A stretch of DNA of 64,000 bases, taken from contig CBDFLD010000012.1 in assembly GCA_965249005.1 (NCBI GenBank), positions 124,001 to 188,000 of the forward strand, given 5' to 3'. A program made the translations under genes and the position numbers. Every line of letters starts with the position of its first letter. The first letter of the stretch is position 1. The stretch comes from CBDFLD01 sp965249005 (GTDB taxonomy: Bacteria > Acidobacteriota > UBA6911). The notes under the pieces are model-generated. The model ran no database searches. It saw only the letters and a program-made list of their open reading frames with translations, and was not told the origin of the DNA. This document shows, piece by piece, positions 44,620-54,410 of this stretch.

Positions 44620-46248
44620 ATGGCTAAACAGATTGTACATGGCGAACGATCGCGTCAGGCCTTGTTGCGTGGGGTGAATCAGCTGACGGATGCGGTAAAG
44701 ATCACTTTGGGCCCAAAGGGCCGGAACGTGATATTGGACAAGAAATTCGGTAGTCCTTCGATCACCAAGGACGGCGTGACGGTTGCGAAAGAGATCGAGC
44801 TGAAAGATAGCCTGGAGAACATGGGCGCGCAAATGGTGCGCGAAGTGGCGTCGAAGACCTCGGACGTTGCCGGGGACGGGACGACGACCGCGACGGTACT
44901 GGCGCAGGCGATTTTCCGTGAAGGGGTGAAGAACGTAGCAGCGGGAGCGAGCCCCATGGCCCTGAAGCGCGGGATTGCGCAGGCGGTGGAAGCGGCAGTT
45001 GCGGAGCTCAGGAAACTGAGCAAGCCGGTGAAGGGCGATATGATCTCGCAGGTAGGTTCGGTATCTGCGAACAACGATAAGGCCATCGGGGAGATAATTG
45101 CCGAGGCGATGAAGAAGGTCGGCAAAGACGGGGTGATTACGGTTGAAGAGGCAAAGTCGATCGAGACATCAATGGAAGTGGTCGAGGGAATGCAGTTTGA
45201 CCGTGGGTATTTGTCCCCGTACTTCGTGACCGATCCCGAACGGATGGAAGTGGAGCTGAGCGACTGTTTGATCTTGCTGCACGAGAAGAAGATCAGCTCG
45301 ATGAAGGACCTGCTGCCGGTGTTGGAGCTGATTGCGAAGAGTGGCCAACCACTGTTGATCATTGCGGAAGACCTCGAAGGCGAGGCGCTAGCTACGCTGG
45401 TGGTGAACAAGCTGCGGGGGACCTTGACCGCAGCTGCCGTGAAGGCACCCGGTTTTGGCGACCGTCGCAAGGCGATGTTGGAAGATATCGCAATCGTGAC
45501 GGGCGGTAAATTGATCTCGGAAGACCTGGGGATCAAGATCGAGAACGTGGGCCTGGAGGATCTGGGCCGCGCCAAAAAGATCACGATCGACAAAGACAAC
45601 ACGACGATCATCGAGGGCGCCGGGAAGCACTCGGACATAGAGGCCCGCATAAAGCAGCTGCGGGTGCAGATCGAGGAGACGACGTCGGATTACGACCGCG
45701 AGAAGCTGCAGGAACGGTTGGCGAAGCTGGTTGGCGGCGTAGCCGTGATCAAGGTTGGAGCGGCGACCGAGACCGAGCTGAAGGAGAAGAAAGCGCGGGT
45801 AGAGGATGCGATGCACGCGACGCGCGCGGCAGTAGAGGAAGGGATCGTGCCGGGGGGCGGCGTGGCGATACTGCGCTGCGTGCCTGCGGTGGAGAAACTG
45901 AAGCTAGATGGGGACGAGGCAATCGGGAGCAACATCCTGCGCCGTGCCCTGGAGGAGCCGATGCGGCAGATCATAAACAACTCCGGGTATGAAGGAGCGG
46001 TGGTGCTGGAGAAGGTGCGTCAGAGCAGCGAAGCGAACTTCGGATTCAATGCCGAAACGGAGAAGTACGAGGATCTGGTAGCCGCCGGCGTGATCGATCC
46101 GACGAAGGTGACGCGGACAGCGCTGCAGAATGCAGCGTCGATCGCGGCTCTGCTCCTGACGACGGAAGCCCTCGTATCGGAGATCGAGGAAGATAACAAG
46201 GCCAAGGCGCCTGCCATGCCCCCGGGCGGCGGCATGGGCGGCATGTAG
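44620..46248 (+). CDS. groEL: Chaperonin GroEL
   Basis: 542 residues, complete. TLGPKGRNVILDKKFGSPSI, ATP site GDGTTTATVLAQ, APGFGDRRKAMLEDIA, EEGIVPGGGVA and the usual GGM-rich tail (PPGGGMGGM). Starts 57 bp after groES, forming the classical groESL operon. GGGAGTGGGG upstream of the start. Confidence 0.98.
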   Translation: MAKQIVHGERSRQALLRGVNQLTDAVKITLGPKGRNVILDKKFGSPSITKDGVTVAKEIELKDSLENMGAQMVREVASKTSDVAGDGTTTATVLAQAIFREGVKNVAAGASPMALKRGIAQAVEAAVAELRKLSKPVKGDMISQVGSVSANNDKAIGEIIAEAMKKVGKDGVITVEEAKSIETSMEVVEGMQFDRGYLSPYFVTDPERMEVELSDCLILLHEKKISSMKDLLPVLELIAKSGQPLLIIAEDLEGEALATLVVNKLRGTLTAAAVKAPGFGDRRKAMLEDIAIVTGGKLISEDLGIKIENVGLEDLGRAKKITIDKDNTTIIEGAGKHSDIEARIKQLRVQIEETTSDYDREKLQERLAKLVGGVAVIKVGAATETELKEKKARVEDAMHATRAAVEEGIVPGGGVAILRCVPAVEKLKLDGDEAIGSNILRRALEEPMRQIINNSGYEGAVVLEKVRQSSEANFGFNAETEKYEDLVAAGVIDPTKVTRTALQNAASIAALLLTTEALVSEIEEDNKAKAPAMPPGGGMGGM

Positions 46249-46295
46249 TAAATCGGTCGCGGCAATGGACGGCCGTTGCTGACTGACGCGGAGCA

Positions 46296-46321
46296 GGCTC
46301 GGGGGATATTCCACCCGAGCC
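46296..46321 (+). terminator. Likely groESL terminator hairpin
   Basis: GGCTCGGG - 10-nt loop - CCCGAGCC, 8-bp perfect GC-rich stem 48 bp after the groEL stop. No long T-run follows, so some read-through into the next operon is possible. Confidence 0.6.
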
Positions 46322-46330
46322 TCTCGAGGA

Positions 46331-47536
46331 GTGACAGTGTCCAGGACCCCGTTCTCCAAATCATCGTACACACCTTTCTCCAATCATGGCCATGCCGCGA
46401 GCAACGCTGCGGCGATGTCCGTTCAGCCACGAACCCGTGGTGAACAGGAACGAGTCGCAACCGCAGTCGTCTATTGCGAAGCAAACTTCGGTGCCATTGA
46501 CGGCAAGACCGCCAACGGGCTCGTCCGTCACTCGGAGAAGTACAGGATCCTCTCGGTCATCGACAGCGAGAAGGCGGGTCTCGATTCCGGCGTGGTGCTC
46601 GACGATAAGCCGAACGCCATCCCCATCTGTCGTAACCTCGCCGACGCGCTGGTGCACGCCGGAAGCACGCCCGACTACTTCATCTTTGGGATGGCACCGG
46701 CGAGTGGCATGTTGTCGTCACACGAGCGCGGCCTCGTGCTCGCGGCCATGGATCTCGGGATGAACGTCGTAAACGGTCTCCATGAGTTCTTGAACGATGA
46801 CCCGGTTTTCGCTGCGGCGAGTGCATTGAAAAACGTAGAGATCCTCGACATCCGAAAACCACGCGCCAAGAAGGATCTACGGTTGTTCAGCGGTCGCATC
46901 ACCGACGTCACCTGCCCGCGTATCGCTGTGCTCGGCACCGACTGCGCCATTGGCAAGCGCACCACCGCCACCGTCCTGATGTGTGCCCTCAACGCCCGCG
47001 GCGTGAAAGCGGTGATGGTCAGCACTGGCCAGACCGGCTTGATCCAAGGATCCCGCTATGGCGTCGCCCTCGATGCCGTACCGTCGCAGTTCTGCGCGGG
47101 TGAATTGGAAGCCGCCATCATCGAAGCGTTTGAGTGCGAGCACCCCGATGTCATCATCATCGAAGGGCAAGGCGCGCTGAGTCATCCCGCATACTCGACC
47201 TCGTCCTTCATCCTTCGAGGCAGCTGCCCGGACGCCGTCGTGCTCCAACACGCACCAAGAAGGCAACATCGTTGCGACTTCGAACAGATGTCGATGCCGA
47301 TGCCGAGCGCCGAGATCAACCTCATAGAGACCTTCTCCGACACGAAGGTCATCGGGCTAACAATCAACCACGAGAACATGACCGACGCCGAGGTCAGCGC
47401 GAGCATCACGTTGTATGAGCGCGAACTCGGGATCCCCACCACCGATGCGCTGAACCGACCAGCCGAGTGCTTGGTGAAAATGGTTCTTGAGGCGTTCCCG
47501 GAGCTCGACGAGAAGCTGACTGCTGTCGTACTATGA
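46331..47536 (+). CDS. DUF1611 family protein (P-loop-like, DgcN-type)
   Basis: 401 codons from GTG 46331; GTG 46337 has better spacing from GGAG (46328-46331), and ATG 46415 (SVQPRTRGEQE) is also possible, so the start is open. Conserved parts: VVYCEANFGAIDGKTANGLV, FGMAPASGMLS, P-loop-like VLGTDCAIGKRTTATVLM and IIIEGQGALSHPAYS. DUF1611 proteins include DgcN, an acetyltransferase of D-glutamate catabolism, and are otherwise poorly known. It overlaps the racemase gene by 4 bp (ATGA), so its work is probably linked to amino-acid stereochemistry. Confidence 0.85.
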   Translation: MTVSRTPFSKSSYTPFSNHGHAASNAAAMSVQPRTRGEQERVATAVVYCEANFGAIDGKTANGLVRHSEKYRILSVIDSEKAGLDSGVVLDDKPNAIPICRNLADALVHAGSTPDYFIFGMAPASGMLSSHERGLVLAAMDLGMNVVNGLHEFLNDDPVFAAASALKNVEILDIRKPRAKKDLRLFSGRITDVTCPRIAVLGTDCAIGKRTTATVLMCALNARGVKAVMVSTGQTGLIQGSRYGVALDAVPSQFCAGELEAAIIEAFECEHPDVIIIEGQGALSHPAYSTSSFILRGSCPDAVVLQHAPRRQHRCDFEQMSMPMPSAEINLIETFSDTKVIGLTINHENMTDAEVSASITLYERELGIPTTDALNRPAECLVKMVLEAFPELDEKLTAVVL

Positions 47537-48627
47537 CGCCCCGCCTGGAGATCGATCTCGACAAGATCCACCACAACGCCCGCACACTGGTCGAACGGAT
47601 GGCCAAGCGCGGCATCTCGGTGACGGGCGTTACGAAGGCAACCCTCGGCTCACCCGAGATCGCAGGCGCGTTGCTCCGCGCGGGCGTGAGTTCGCTCGGC
47701 GACTCCCGCATCGAGAACATCGAAGCGATGCGTCGTGCGCGCGTGCCGGCGTCGACGACACTCATCCGCTCACCAATGCTCGGCCAGGTGGACCGGGTCG
47801 TCACGCACGCCGACGTGAGCTTCAACACCGAACTCGACGTCATCAGCAAGCTTTCGTCTGCCGCGCAGAAAGCGAAACGGACGCACGGGATCGTGCTCAT
47901 GGTCGAGCTTGGAGACCTCCGAGAAGGCATTATGCCCGGCGACCTCGAGAACACCGTACGTGAGACACTTCGTTTCCCGAGCCTCGCGCTCAGAGGAATT
48001 GGCACCAACCTGGCATGCCAAAACGGAGTGTCACCCGACGCCAGGAACATGGCCGAGCTGTCCGCGCTGGCCGATTCAATCGACGCGACCTTCGGCCTCG
48101 TGCTCGGGATCGTTTCCGGAGGTAACTCCGCCAATCTCCAGTGGGCAGTCAGCGGAGCAGACACCGGGCGGGTTAACGATCTCCGCCTGGGAGAATCGCT
48201 GCTGCTCGGTCGAGAAACTCTCCATCGCCAACCGATCGACGGGCTGCACACCGACGCCATCACGCTCATTGCCGAAGTGATCGAGTCGAAGGTCAAGCCA
48301 TCGCAGCCGTGGGGCGAGATCGCACAAACCGCGTTCGGGGAGAAGCCACCGGCCACAGATCGGGGCGATATCTCACAGACGATCCTGGCCATCGGGCGCC
48401 AGGACACCGATCCGGACGGCCTGCACCCACCGCCCGGAATGGAGATCCTCGGGGCGAGCAGCGACCACCTCATCGTGGACTCTGGGAGCGACCGCGGGCG
48501 CGTCGGCGCCGAGATCCCGTTTCATCTTAATTACAGCGCGTTGGTCCGCGCCATGACCTCGCCCTTCGTCGCAAAGGTCATGAAGAAACGGAACGACCGA
48601 AGTCTCGCTTTACTAAAACGGGGCTGA
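47533..48627 (+). CDS. PLP-dependent alanine/ornithine-racemase-like enzyme
   Basis: 364 residues. Alanine-racemase N-terminal TIM barrel: PRLEIDLDKIHHNARTLVER, VTGVTKATLG with the PLP lysine, RAGVSSLGDSRIENIEAMRR, VELGDLREGI, SGGNSANL, RLGESLLLGRE. This is the form that includes the ornithine racemase Orr and YhfX-type proteins. Substrate cannot be fixed. Start overlaps the stop of the DUF1611 gene (ATGA), and 3 bp separate it from the peptidase gene. Confidence 0.88.
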   Translation: MTPRLEIDLDKIHHNARTLVERMAKRGISVTGVTKATLGSPEIAGALLRAGVSSLGDSRIENIEAMRRARVPASTTLIRSPMLGQVDRVVTHADVSFNTELDVISKLSSAAQKAKRTHGIVLMVELGDLREGIMPGDLENTVRETLRFPSLALRGIGTNLACQNGVSPDARNMAELSALADSIDATFGLVLGIVSGGNSANLQWAVSGADTGRVNDLRLGESLLLGRETLHRQPIDGLHTDAITLIAEVIESKVKPSQPWGEIAQTAFGEKPPATDRGDISQTILAIGRQDTDPDGLHPPPGMEILGASSDHLIVDSGSDRGRVGAEIPFHLNYSALVRAMTSPFVAKVMKKRNDRSLALLKRG

Positions 48628-48630
48628 CTG

Positions 48631-50124
48631 ATGACGTTTCGAGTCCTCACCGCAGAATTCTCGCACGAGACCAACACCTTCAGTCGCCTCCTGACCGGCA
48701 AACAGGCATTTAAGGACCGTTTCGTTCGCCTTGGAGACGAGGCCATCGCCGCGCGACGTGAAGCCAATACCGAGCTCGCGGGCTTCCTCGATGCGGGCCA
48801 GGCGCATGGCTGGCGAATCGAACACGTACTCAGTGCGGAGGCGGGGCCGAGCGGCAAAGTAAAGCGAACGGCGTTCGAGTGGCTTTGCGACCCGATCGTT
48901 GCCGCGGTCGAGCGTGGTCGCTTCGATGGTATTCTCCTCGCCTTGCATGGCGCGATGGTCCTTGATTTCTGCGAAGACGGCGACGGCGAAATCTTACGTC
49001 GCATCCGAGCATCTTGCGGCAACGAGACCCCGATCGCCATCACCCTCGACCCCCATGCGAACGTCAGTCAGCAGATGTGCTCGCTCGCCGACATTATGGT
49101 GTCCTTCCGAACGTACCCACATATCGACATGCGTGAAGCCGGCCAGCGGGCGGGCGAGATCCTACACAGGACAATGGCAGGTGAAATCACACCGCACACG
49201 ATTCGCGTGGGCCGCCCGATGCTCGAAGAAACCAATGGGGGGCGCACCGATATTGGCCCGATGATCGCGCGCCTGGCGGCAGCCAGGAAATATGAGGAGC
49301 AAGCCGACGTGTTCGCCGTCAGTATCAACGCAGGCTTTGCCAGCAATGATATCGCCGATGTCGGACCGACGGTTCTGGTCACCGGCCAGGGCGACCTCGA
49401 CCCGCACATTGCCTTCGCTGAAGCGGTGGCCGAGGACATTTGGGCGAGGCGTCATGAGGTACTGAATGACTACCTCACAGTTGAGACTGCAGCCGCCGTC
49501 GCTGCCGGGTACGATTCCCGAAATGGTCCACTTGTTATCGCAGATTACGCTGACAATCCTGGTGCGGGCGCTTACGGTGACTCGACCGCACTGCTTGGCG
49601 CACTACTCGAGGCGGGCGTTCGCAACGCCTGCTTCGGGCCGATGGTGGACGGTGAGGTAGCTCAAGCGCTACACGGGGCCAAGACAGGTGAGCACATTCG
49701 CGTTGTTCTTGGCGGCAAGACCGACGCCTCGTTTGGTGGCGGCCCGCTAGCACTCGAAGGTGAATTGCTCTCGATCAGCGACGGCCACTACGTGGGGGAC
49801 GGGCCGATCCTTGGTGGGCTGTCCGGCTCCTATGGCCCTAGCGCTGTCCTGCTCGTTGACGGCATCGAGATCCTGATTGTCACGATTGCCAAGCAGATGC
49901 TCGACCTGCAACAGTTCAAATCGTTCGGCATCGAGCCCGAACGCAAACACGTCATCGCACTCAAGTCGATGCAGCATTTTCGCGCTGCTTTTGAACCCAT
50001 CGCCCGTCAGGTTATCGTCTGCGATTGTGGCGCCCTTTGCACCCTGCACTATGAACGCCTGCCGTACCGGAACGTGCCAAGACCTATTTTCCCGTTGGAC
50101 CAGGATGCAAGTTGGCCTGATTGA
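48631..50124 (+). CDS. M81-family (MlrC-like) metallopeptidase
   Basis: 497 residues, complete. Starts FRVLTAEFSHETNTFSRL, the typical AHETNTF-like N-terminus, then DGILLALHGAMV, ITLDPHANVSQQM, FRTYPHIDMREAG (metal-ligand regions of M81), DYADNPGAGAYGDSTALLGA in the C-terminal MlrC domain. M81 includes microcystinase MlrC, which cuts linear peptides with D/iso-amino acids, plus many uncharacterised members. As last gene of a three-gene operon with DUF1611 and racemase it suggests use of peptides with D- or unusual amino acids. Confidence 0.9.
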   Translation: MTFRVLTAEFSHETNTFSRLLTGKQAFKDRFVRLGDEAIAARREANTELAGFLDAGQAHGWRIEHVLSAEAGPSGKVKRTAFEWLCDPIVAAVERGRFDGILLALHGAMVLDFCEDGDGEILRRIRASCGNETPIAITLDPHANVSQQMCSLADIMVSFRTYPHIDMREAGQRAGEILHRTMAGEITPHTIRVGRPMLEETNGGRTDIGPMIARLAAARKYEEQADVFAVSINAGFASNDIADVGPTVLVTGQGDLDPHIAFAEAVAEDIWARRHEVLNDYLTVETAAAVAAGYDSRNGPLVIADYADNPGAGAYGDSTALLGALLEAGVRNACFGPMVDGEVAQALHGAKTGEHIRVVLGGKTDASFGGGPLALEGELLSISDGHYVGDGPILGGLSGSYGPSAVLLVDGIEILIVTIAKQMLDLQQFKSFGIEPERKHVIALKSMQHFRAAFEPIARQVIVCDCGALCTLHYERLPYRNVPRPIFPLDQDASWPD

Positions 50125-50307
50125 TAGTTTTGAAGTACGTTGACCAAGAAGAGAATTGGCGTCCCCAACGGGAACTTATTCGAACCGCTGCTGATGTTGC
50201 TGCAGCACGTGAGGGATCCCGCATTTCAGGAAGCGCCGGAACTTTCGCTCGACAAAGCGCGGCGGCGGGCGATCACGGTCGCGGGCACAGGCGAAAAACG
50301 TCTCAAG

Positions 50308-50619
50308 CTAGGACACGCCACTACCGCAATGACCGAACGCAAAACATGCAGCGGCGAAGATTGTCATAAACTCGTATTGAGTCGCATTGTTTCCAATAAC
50401 GTTCACAGACCACGACCCACTTTGCTTTGCCTCGACCGTGGGCATGTTCGAGACGTTGGCGTTTGGCGTTCCTACAATTCCGACGTTGCCCGTTACAGGT
50501 AGCGGCAAAGGATTCGTTACTTCAACCGGCGCGGCTGGCCTGCCGCCCTGCGCTGCTGCGCCCGAAACAATCACCAGACTTGCACCCACGATCAGGATCA
50601 ATACCGCTGTTGCTACCAC
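50308..50619 (-). CDS. Small secreted protein, unknown
   Basis: 103 residues from a GTG at 50619. Signal peptide (MVATAVLILIVGASLVIVSG, AAAQ cleavage) and a mature part rich in Val/Pro/Asn (VEVTNPLPLPVTGNVGIVGT, PNANVSNMPTVEAKQSGSWS). The NPLPLPVTG...V pattern is seen in short secreted bacterial proteins of unknown role. The region 50125-50307 next to it has no supported gene. Confidence 0.5.
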   Translation of the reverse strand: MVATAVLILIVGASLVIVSGAAAQGGRPAAPVEVTNPLPLPVTGNVGIVGTPNANVSNMPTVEAKQSGSWSVNVIGNNATQYEFMTIFAAACFAFGHCGSGVS

Positions 50620-50940
50620 ATAGTAGCCTTGCCGTTCACGTGAGCCGGCAGATGCTGAGCAGGTATGCTCGTATCAGAACGCGCGCAAAAAAAGGATGCC
50701 CTCGAGTCGGTAGCAACCAAGCCGGTGGCCATCGAAAACGCCGAGGAAACATCGTCGAAAGATGCGACAATCCAGTGAGTTTTCGGAGAGCATGGGCACA
50801 AAAATGGGCACAATTTCAGGATTGCAGGGAAAACGTGGGTTTTGTGTAGCTGTAAACTATTGTGTGCTTCCTGACACATAGGTAACAGAGTATTCGGGGG
50901 ACATAGGTTTACACAATGAAGGCATTTGGAGGCAGCTCCG
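50620..50940. other. Gene-free stretch, probable left part of IS481 remnant
   Basis: No supported gene. The last part (from about 50845) contains TGTGTGCTTCCTGACACA and leads directly to the transposase start, so it is probably the left end of the broken IS481 element. No matching right end was found. Confidence 0.45.
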
Positions 50941-51735
50941 ATGCCGTGGAAAGAGTGTAACCGTATGGGATGAAAGACTGAAGTTTGTAGTTCTTGATGG
51001 CGAGAAAATGGCAGTAATGTGCCGGGAGTTCGGTATTTCCCGCAAGACGGGCTACAAGTTATTCAATCGCTACCAGGATGAGGGGCTCAGGGGGCTGGAG
51101 GATCGCCCTAGAAGCCCGTATCGACACCCCAACCGGTTGCCGTTCCAGGTGGAGAAGGCAATCCTGAGGATCAAGCAGCAACACCGTACCTGGGGTGCCC
51201 CCAAGATCCGGGAGAAACTGATCAAGGAATATCCCATGATTCGTCCGCCCGCGAGCAGCACGATTCATGTGGTGCTGGACCGTCATGGCTTGGTGGAGCG
51301 ACGTAAGCGCCGACGCCATAAGGCACAGGGGACAACGCTGAATGAGGCCCAATCTCCGAATGTGCTGTGGTGTGCTGATTTCAAAGGCGAGTTCCGGCTG
51401 GGTAACCGCAAATACTGTTACCCACTCACAATCACCGACCAGCGATCGCGCTATCTGCTGGCCTGCGATGCTCTGGAATCAACCAAGGGAATCGGCGCGT
51501 TCCCGGTATTTGAGCGCACCTTCGAGGAGTTCGGCCTCCCAGCCGCCATCCGGTCAGACAACGGAGCCCCGTTCTCTTCCCCGCATGCCCTGTTCGGCCT
51601 GAGCCGATTGTCGGTCTGGTGGCTGCGACTCGGTATTGCAATCGAACGGATTAAGCCCGGCCATCCGCAACAGAATGGACGTCATGAGCGAATGCATCTA
51701 ACGCTGAAGAAAGAGGCCACCAAGCCACCCAGGTT
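50941..51735 (+). pseudogene. IS481-family transposase remnant
   Basis: Starts MPWKECNRMG, the usual IS481 N-terminus, then a one-base frameshift near 50970 (DERLKFVVLDGEKMAVMCRE continues in another frame). The rest is normal: EFGISRKTGYKLFNRYQDEG, HRTWGAPKIREKL, VLWCADFKGEF, RSDNGAPFSS, KPGHPQQNGRHERMHLTLKK. Homology ends at about 51735, where the last roughly 70 residues and the right end of the element are replaced by unrelated sequence. Dead element. Confidence 0.85.
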
Positions 51736-52046
51736 CAGAGCCCGAGGTACGATCGCACGAACGGCGCGTGGGGGTGACTGTTTCGGCAGAGCAGACGGTG
51801 ACGATCGAGTGTCGTTGGCTCGAGAAACGTCACGTCCTCGAACATTTCGACTAGCTCTTTGCGGAGTCCGTGAATGGCCGAGAGCTTGGCGGCTTCGTTG
51901 CGGATGGCGTTGACTACTTCCAGTCGATCCCCGGTGTCCTCGATTTCGATTGCGGGTAGTGGCCCATAGAGGTCGTGACTACGGATGCGGAAACGATTAC
52001 CTGGAAGCTGATCAGCGCTGTCCAGGACGATGACGTACGCACACAT
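51735..52046 (-). pseudogene. Fragment A of an unidentified protein (VIVLDxxDQLP family)
   Basis: About 100 codons on the minus strand: AYVIVLDSADQLPGNRFRIR, SHDLYGPLPAIEIEDTGDRL, AAKLSAIHGLRKELVEMFED. The first part is homologous to a fragment at 60063-60161 (VIVLDGVDQLPNNRFSIRSH), and the base differences between them fall mainly at third codon positions of this frame, so this strand is the coding one. The 3' end is cut at the junction with the IS481 remnant. Protein family not recognised. Confidence 0.6.
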
Positions 52047-52073
52047 CCTAGTTCAACGTTTTTTCTGCAAAAA

Positions 52074-52915
52074 TCAGGGTTTCCCGGCGACTATGTTTCT
52101 CCCTTTACGTGTGTATCGCCCCGAGATCGGCTTGCGGACTCCGTCTATCTCCTGATAGATCTGGGGCTTGTGTTGGCGAATCTCGCCGTGTGCCGTGTGC
52201 AGGATCAACTCGCCACTCTCGTCGATATTTACCTCTTCAGCTCCATCGAAGCGCAGCTGAATGGATTCTGGGTCTGCGCCCGGTGCCACCCGGAAGTCAT
52301 ACTCGAGTTGACGCTGGTTGCCGTAAAAATACAGGTCAATCCCTGGGTAGACACCTTCGTAAAGAACGGACGCATAACTTGCAACATCGGTCTGCCATTT
52401 CTTGGGGTCACTCCCAATCAGGTAGTTCGTCTTTCCTGAAAGCTCCTGAAGACCCACTATCGATGGGTCGGGATTAGCACCTATGAACTCCATGTGTAGC
52501 ACAACAGGCTCAGGCTGGTGCTCCGGATCCGTGAAGTTGATATCCCGCAACGACTGTCGCCGCGGCTTCGCAGGGGCCGGCCTGCTCAAAATGAACGTGA
52601 TTTTCGAATTGTCGAACAGAACTGTATGGCCTTTGGTTCGCGCCAGGTATTTTATCTCATCTCCCGCCTGCCCCAGGTTTTTTTCAAATCTCAAGGGGAG
52701 CCGGGTATATGCCTTTTGTATTTTCTGTGCCGCGTCCGGATCAGCGGGACGGAGTGAGTCTTCGGAGACCGGAACCACTCGTAGGTCTTGTTCCCTTGGA
52801 ACCACACCTTGTCCGGTGATCCGTACCATGCCTCCGAGCTCAAATACCACAGCCACGACAGCAAGGCTGTCACGGAGAGTGCCAAAAGTACCAGAACACT
52901 ACGATTGGCAGTCAT
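52074..52915 (-). pseudogene. SBBP/DUF7948-type secreted protein, N-terminal remnant
   Basis: The signal/TM segment MTANRSVLVLLALSVTALLS begins at 52915 in one frame. The mature region lies in another frame from about 52830: AYTRLPLRFEKNLGQAGDEI, YLARTKGHTVLFDNSKITFI, SGKTNYLIGSDPKKWQTDVA, SYASVLYEGVYPGIDLYFYG, APGADPESIQLRFDGAEEV. This is the N-terminal DUF7948 domain of SBBP-repeat proteins common in Acidobacteria. It stops after SGRYTRKGRNIVAGKP, where the repeats should follow. One frameshift plus loss of the C-terminal part. Confidence 0.8.
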
Positions 52916-53575
52916 CGCTACTCCTCGGGATCATCTGGCTCGTAGCTTGCGGCGTCCCAAACAATGCCTGTTGTACCTTTGGGTATCCTTGCCCCGACAC
53001 ACTTCTTCCCCATGACCCCTGCGAGGGGGAGGAAATCATGTCAGGACCGAGCCGTTCGCTTCGGCAGAGCCATGGCGAGTCCCTGGTTTTTGCGGGTTTA
53101 ATGCTGAAGGTAGGATATCAGAGATCGGCAACGATGGGGAGGGAATCGGAGAACACCAGCAAGTGTCATGACCGCTGTCATGGCCGCGTTTCCTCGACGT
53201 CAATCTGGAACCTGAACTCCTCCAGGATTTTCTCGGGAGGTAGAGGAATCCCACGATGGGACCCATGGCCCCGGTGAGGTTGTCACGCGTGGGTGTGTGC
53301 AATAGGGTGGTACCCGGAAACCGGTGGATCGTTCCATCACAGTCGCTTGGGATTCACAATCCTTGGCGTCTAGCCGGACGAGCCGCCCGGTTGGAAGAAG
53401 AGGGCAAGTCGAAATGGCGCTCCCGAGAGACTCGCGGCTGAGCGCGGGCGTTCGGCAGCGGTGGAGGCATCGTGACGGTTCCTAAGGGGCGGGCTAACCG
53501 CAGGCGTTAGCCAGACGAAGCGTAACACGGAGGTGTCGGACAAGGCTCGACCTCAACCAAGTTCAAAAACAACAA
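52916..53575. other. Degenerate stretch without recognisable gene
   Basis: 660 bp. Short open frames on both strands have unnatural composition. A GGCTAAC - 7 nt - GTTAGCC hairpin lies at 53492-53512. No domain V-like or tRNA-like structure was seen. Confidence 0.4.
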
Positions 53576-54124
53576 ATGGACCGCGTTGACGCCATTGAAC
53601 GTGAAGTGTCGGAGATCTACGCAACACTCGTCCTGCCGAACTGGGATGGACCCCTGCACGGATTCCCCGAAACCCTTTATGGATTGATGATGGCTGTGCT
53701 AGCACGGTTTGACATTTTATCCGCATATTGGAAAGGAAATGCATCTACGAAAGGACAGACCGCCCGAATGACGGAGTTCCTCGACACTTTCGTTCGCCGC
53801 GGTACCAAGGCAAACAGCCTGTTCATTCAAGTTTGGCGTCACAAACTGATGCACACGAGTCAGCCGCGTTATCTCTCGGATGAGGTCACGGGCAAAACCT
53901 ATACGTGGCTGCTCCACTGGCATGATGGTTTGCCCCGTGAACAACATTTCACTCTGGAGGATACCGGCAAAACGACAAAACTGAACGTGGCCTTGATGTA
54001 TCTGATTGAAGACCTGAGAACCGCTACGGATGGCTATCTAGGGCAGTTGTCAACTTCACCAGACCTCCAAGATAATTACGAGTGTGTCGAAGGCACGTTG
54101 AACTCTTATAAGTTTCGCTGTTAA
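53576..54124 (+). CDS. Hypothetical helical protein with RX4H motif
   Basis: 182 residues, mostly helical by composition (DAIEREVSEIYATLVLP, LMMAVLARFDILSAYWKG, EFLDTFVRRGTKANSLFIQV). The segment WRHKLMHTSQPR holds an R-x4-H pattern like the catalytic motif of HEPN RNases, but that match is short and could be chance. ATG preceded by AAAACAACAA, without a good ribosome binding site. No partner toxin or nucleotidyltransferase gene next to it. Family not recognised. Confidence 0.55.
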   Translation: MDRVDAIEREVSEIYATLVLPNWDGPLHGFPETLYGLMMAVLARFDILSAYWKGNASTKGQTARMTEFLDTFVRRGTKANSLFIQVWRHKLMHTSQPRYLSDEVTGKTYTWLLHWHDGLPREQHFTLEDTGKTTKLNVALMYLIEDLRTATDGYLGQLSTSPDLQDNYECVEGTLNSYKFRC

Positions 54125-54410
54125 CGGAAACGCAAGCGCACCTACTCATCGACGGGCTGGCGACGCATGTTGCTTTGCCCTTACCATCGGTTTCTATCGG
54201 AAAACAAGCTAACTCTCATGTTGATTACGAGCAGCGCACCACCAATCTCGCCTTGGATCTATTGGTGCCTACAAGTACCCTAGATGACGACGATTCGATA
54301 TAGGGGAAAATTCCCTGAGATTTTTTCAAGCCGAGGAGTCCCAGCATGGGACCCTGGCGGTAGCAGGTGTTACGTTAATTATCCGATTTTGACTCAGAAA
54401 GGGAGAGCAA

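Noticed and set aside
50140..50307. Start of an ATP phosphoribosyltransferase (KKRIGVPNGNLFEPLLMLL)
   Set aside because: Only about 20 residues look alike, TTG start without ribosome binding site, and the rest does not follow the family.
53492..53512. GGCTAAC...GTTAGCC as an integron attC site
   Set aside because: Stem and loop are too short, and the core sites do not fit RYYYAAC/GTTRRRY; no integrase seen.
52916..53575. Group II intron or retroelement remnant
   Set aside because: No domain V-like hairpin and no reverse transcriptase motif found.
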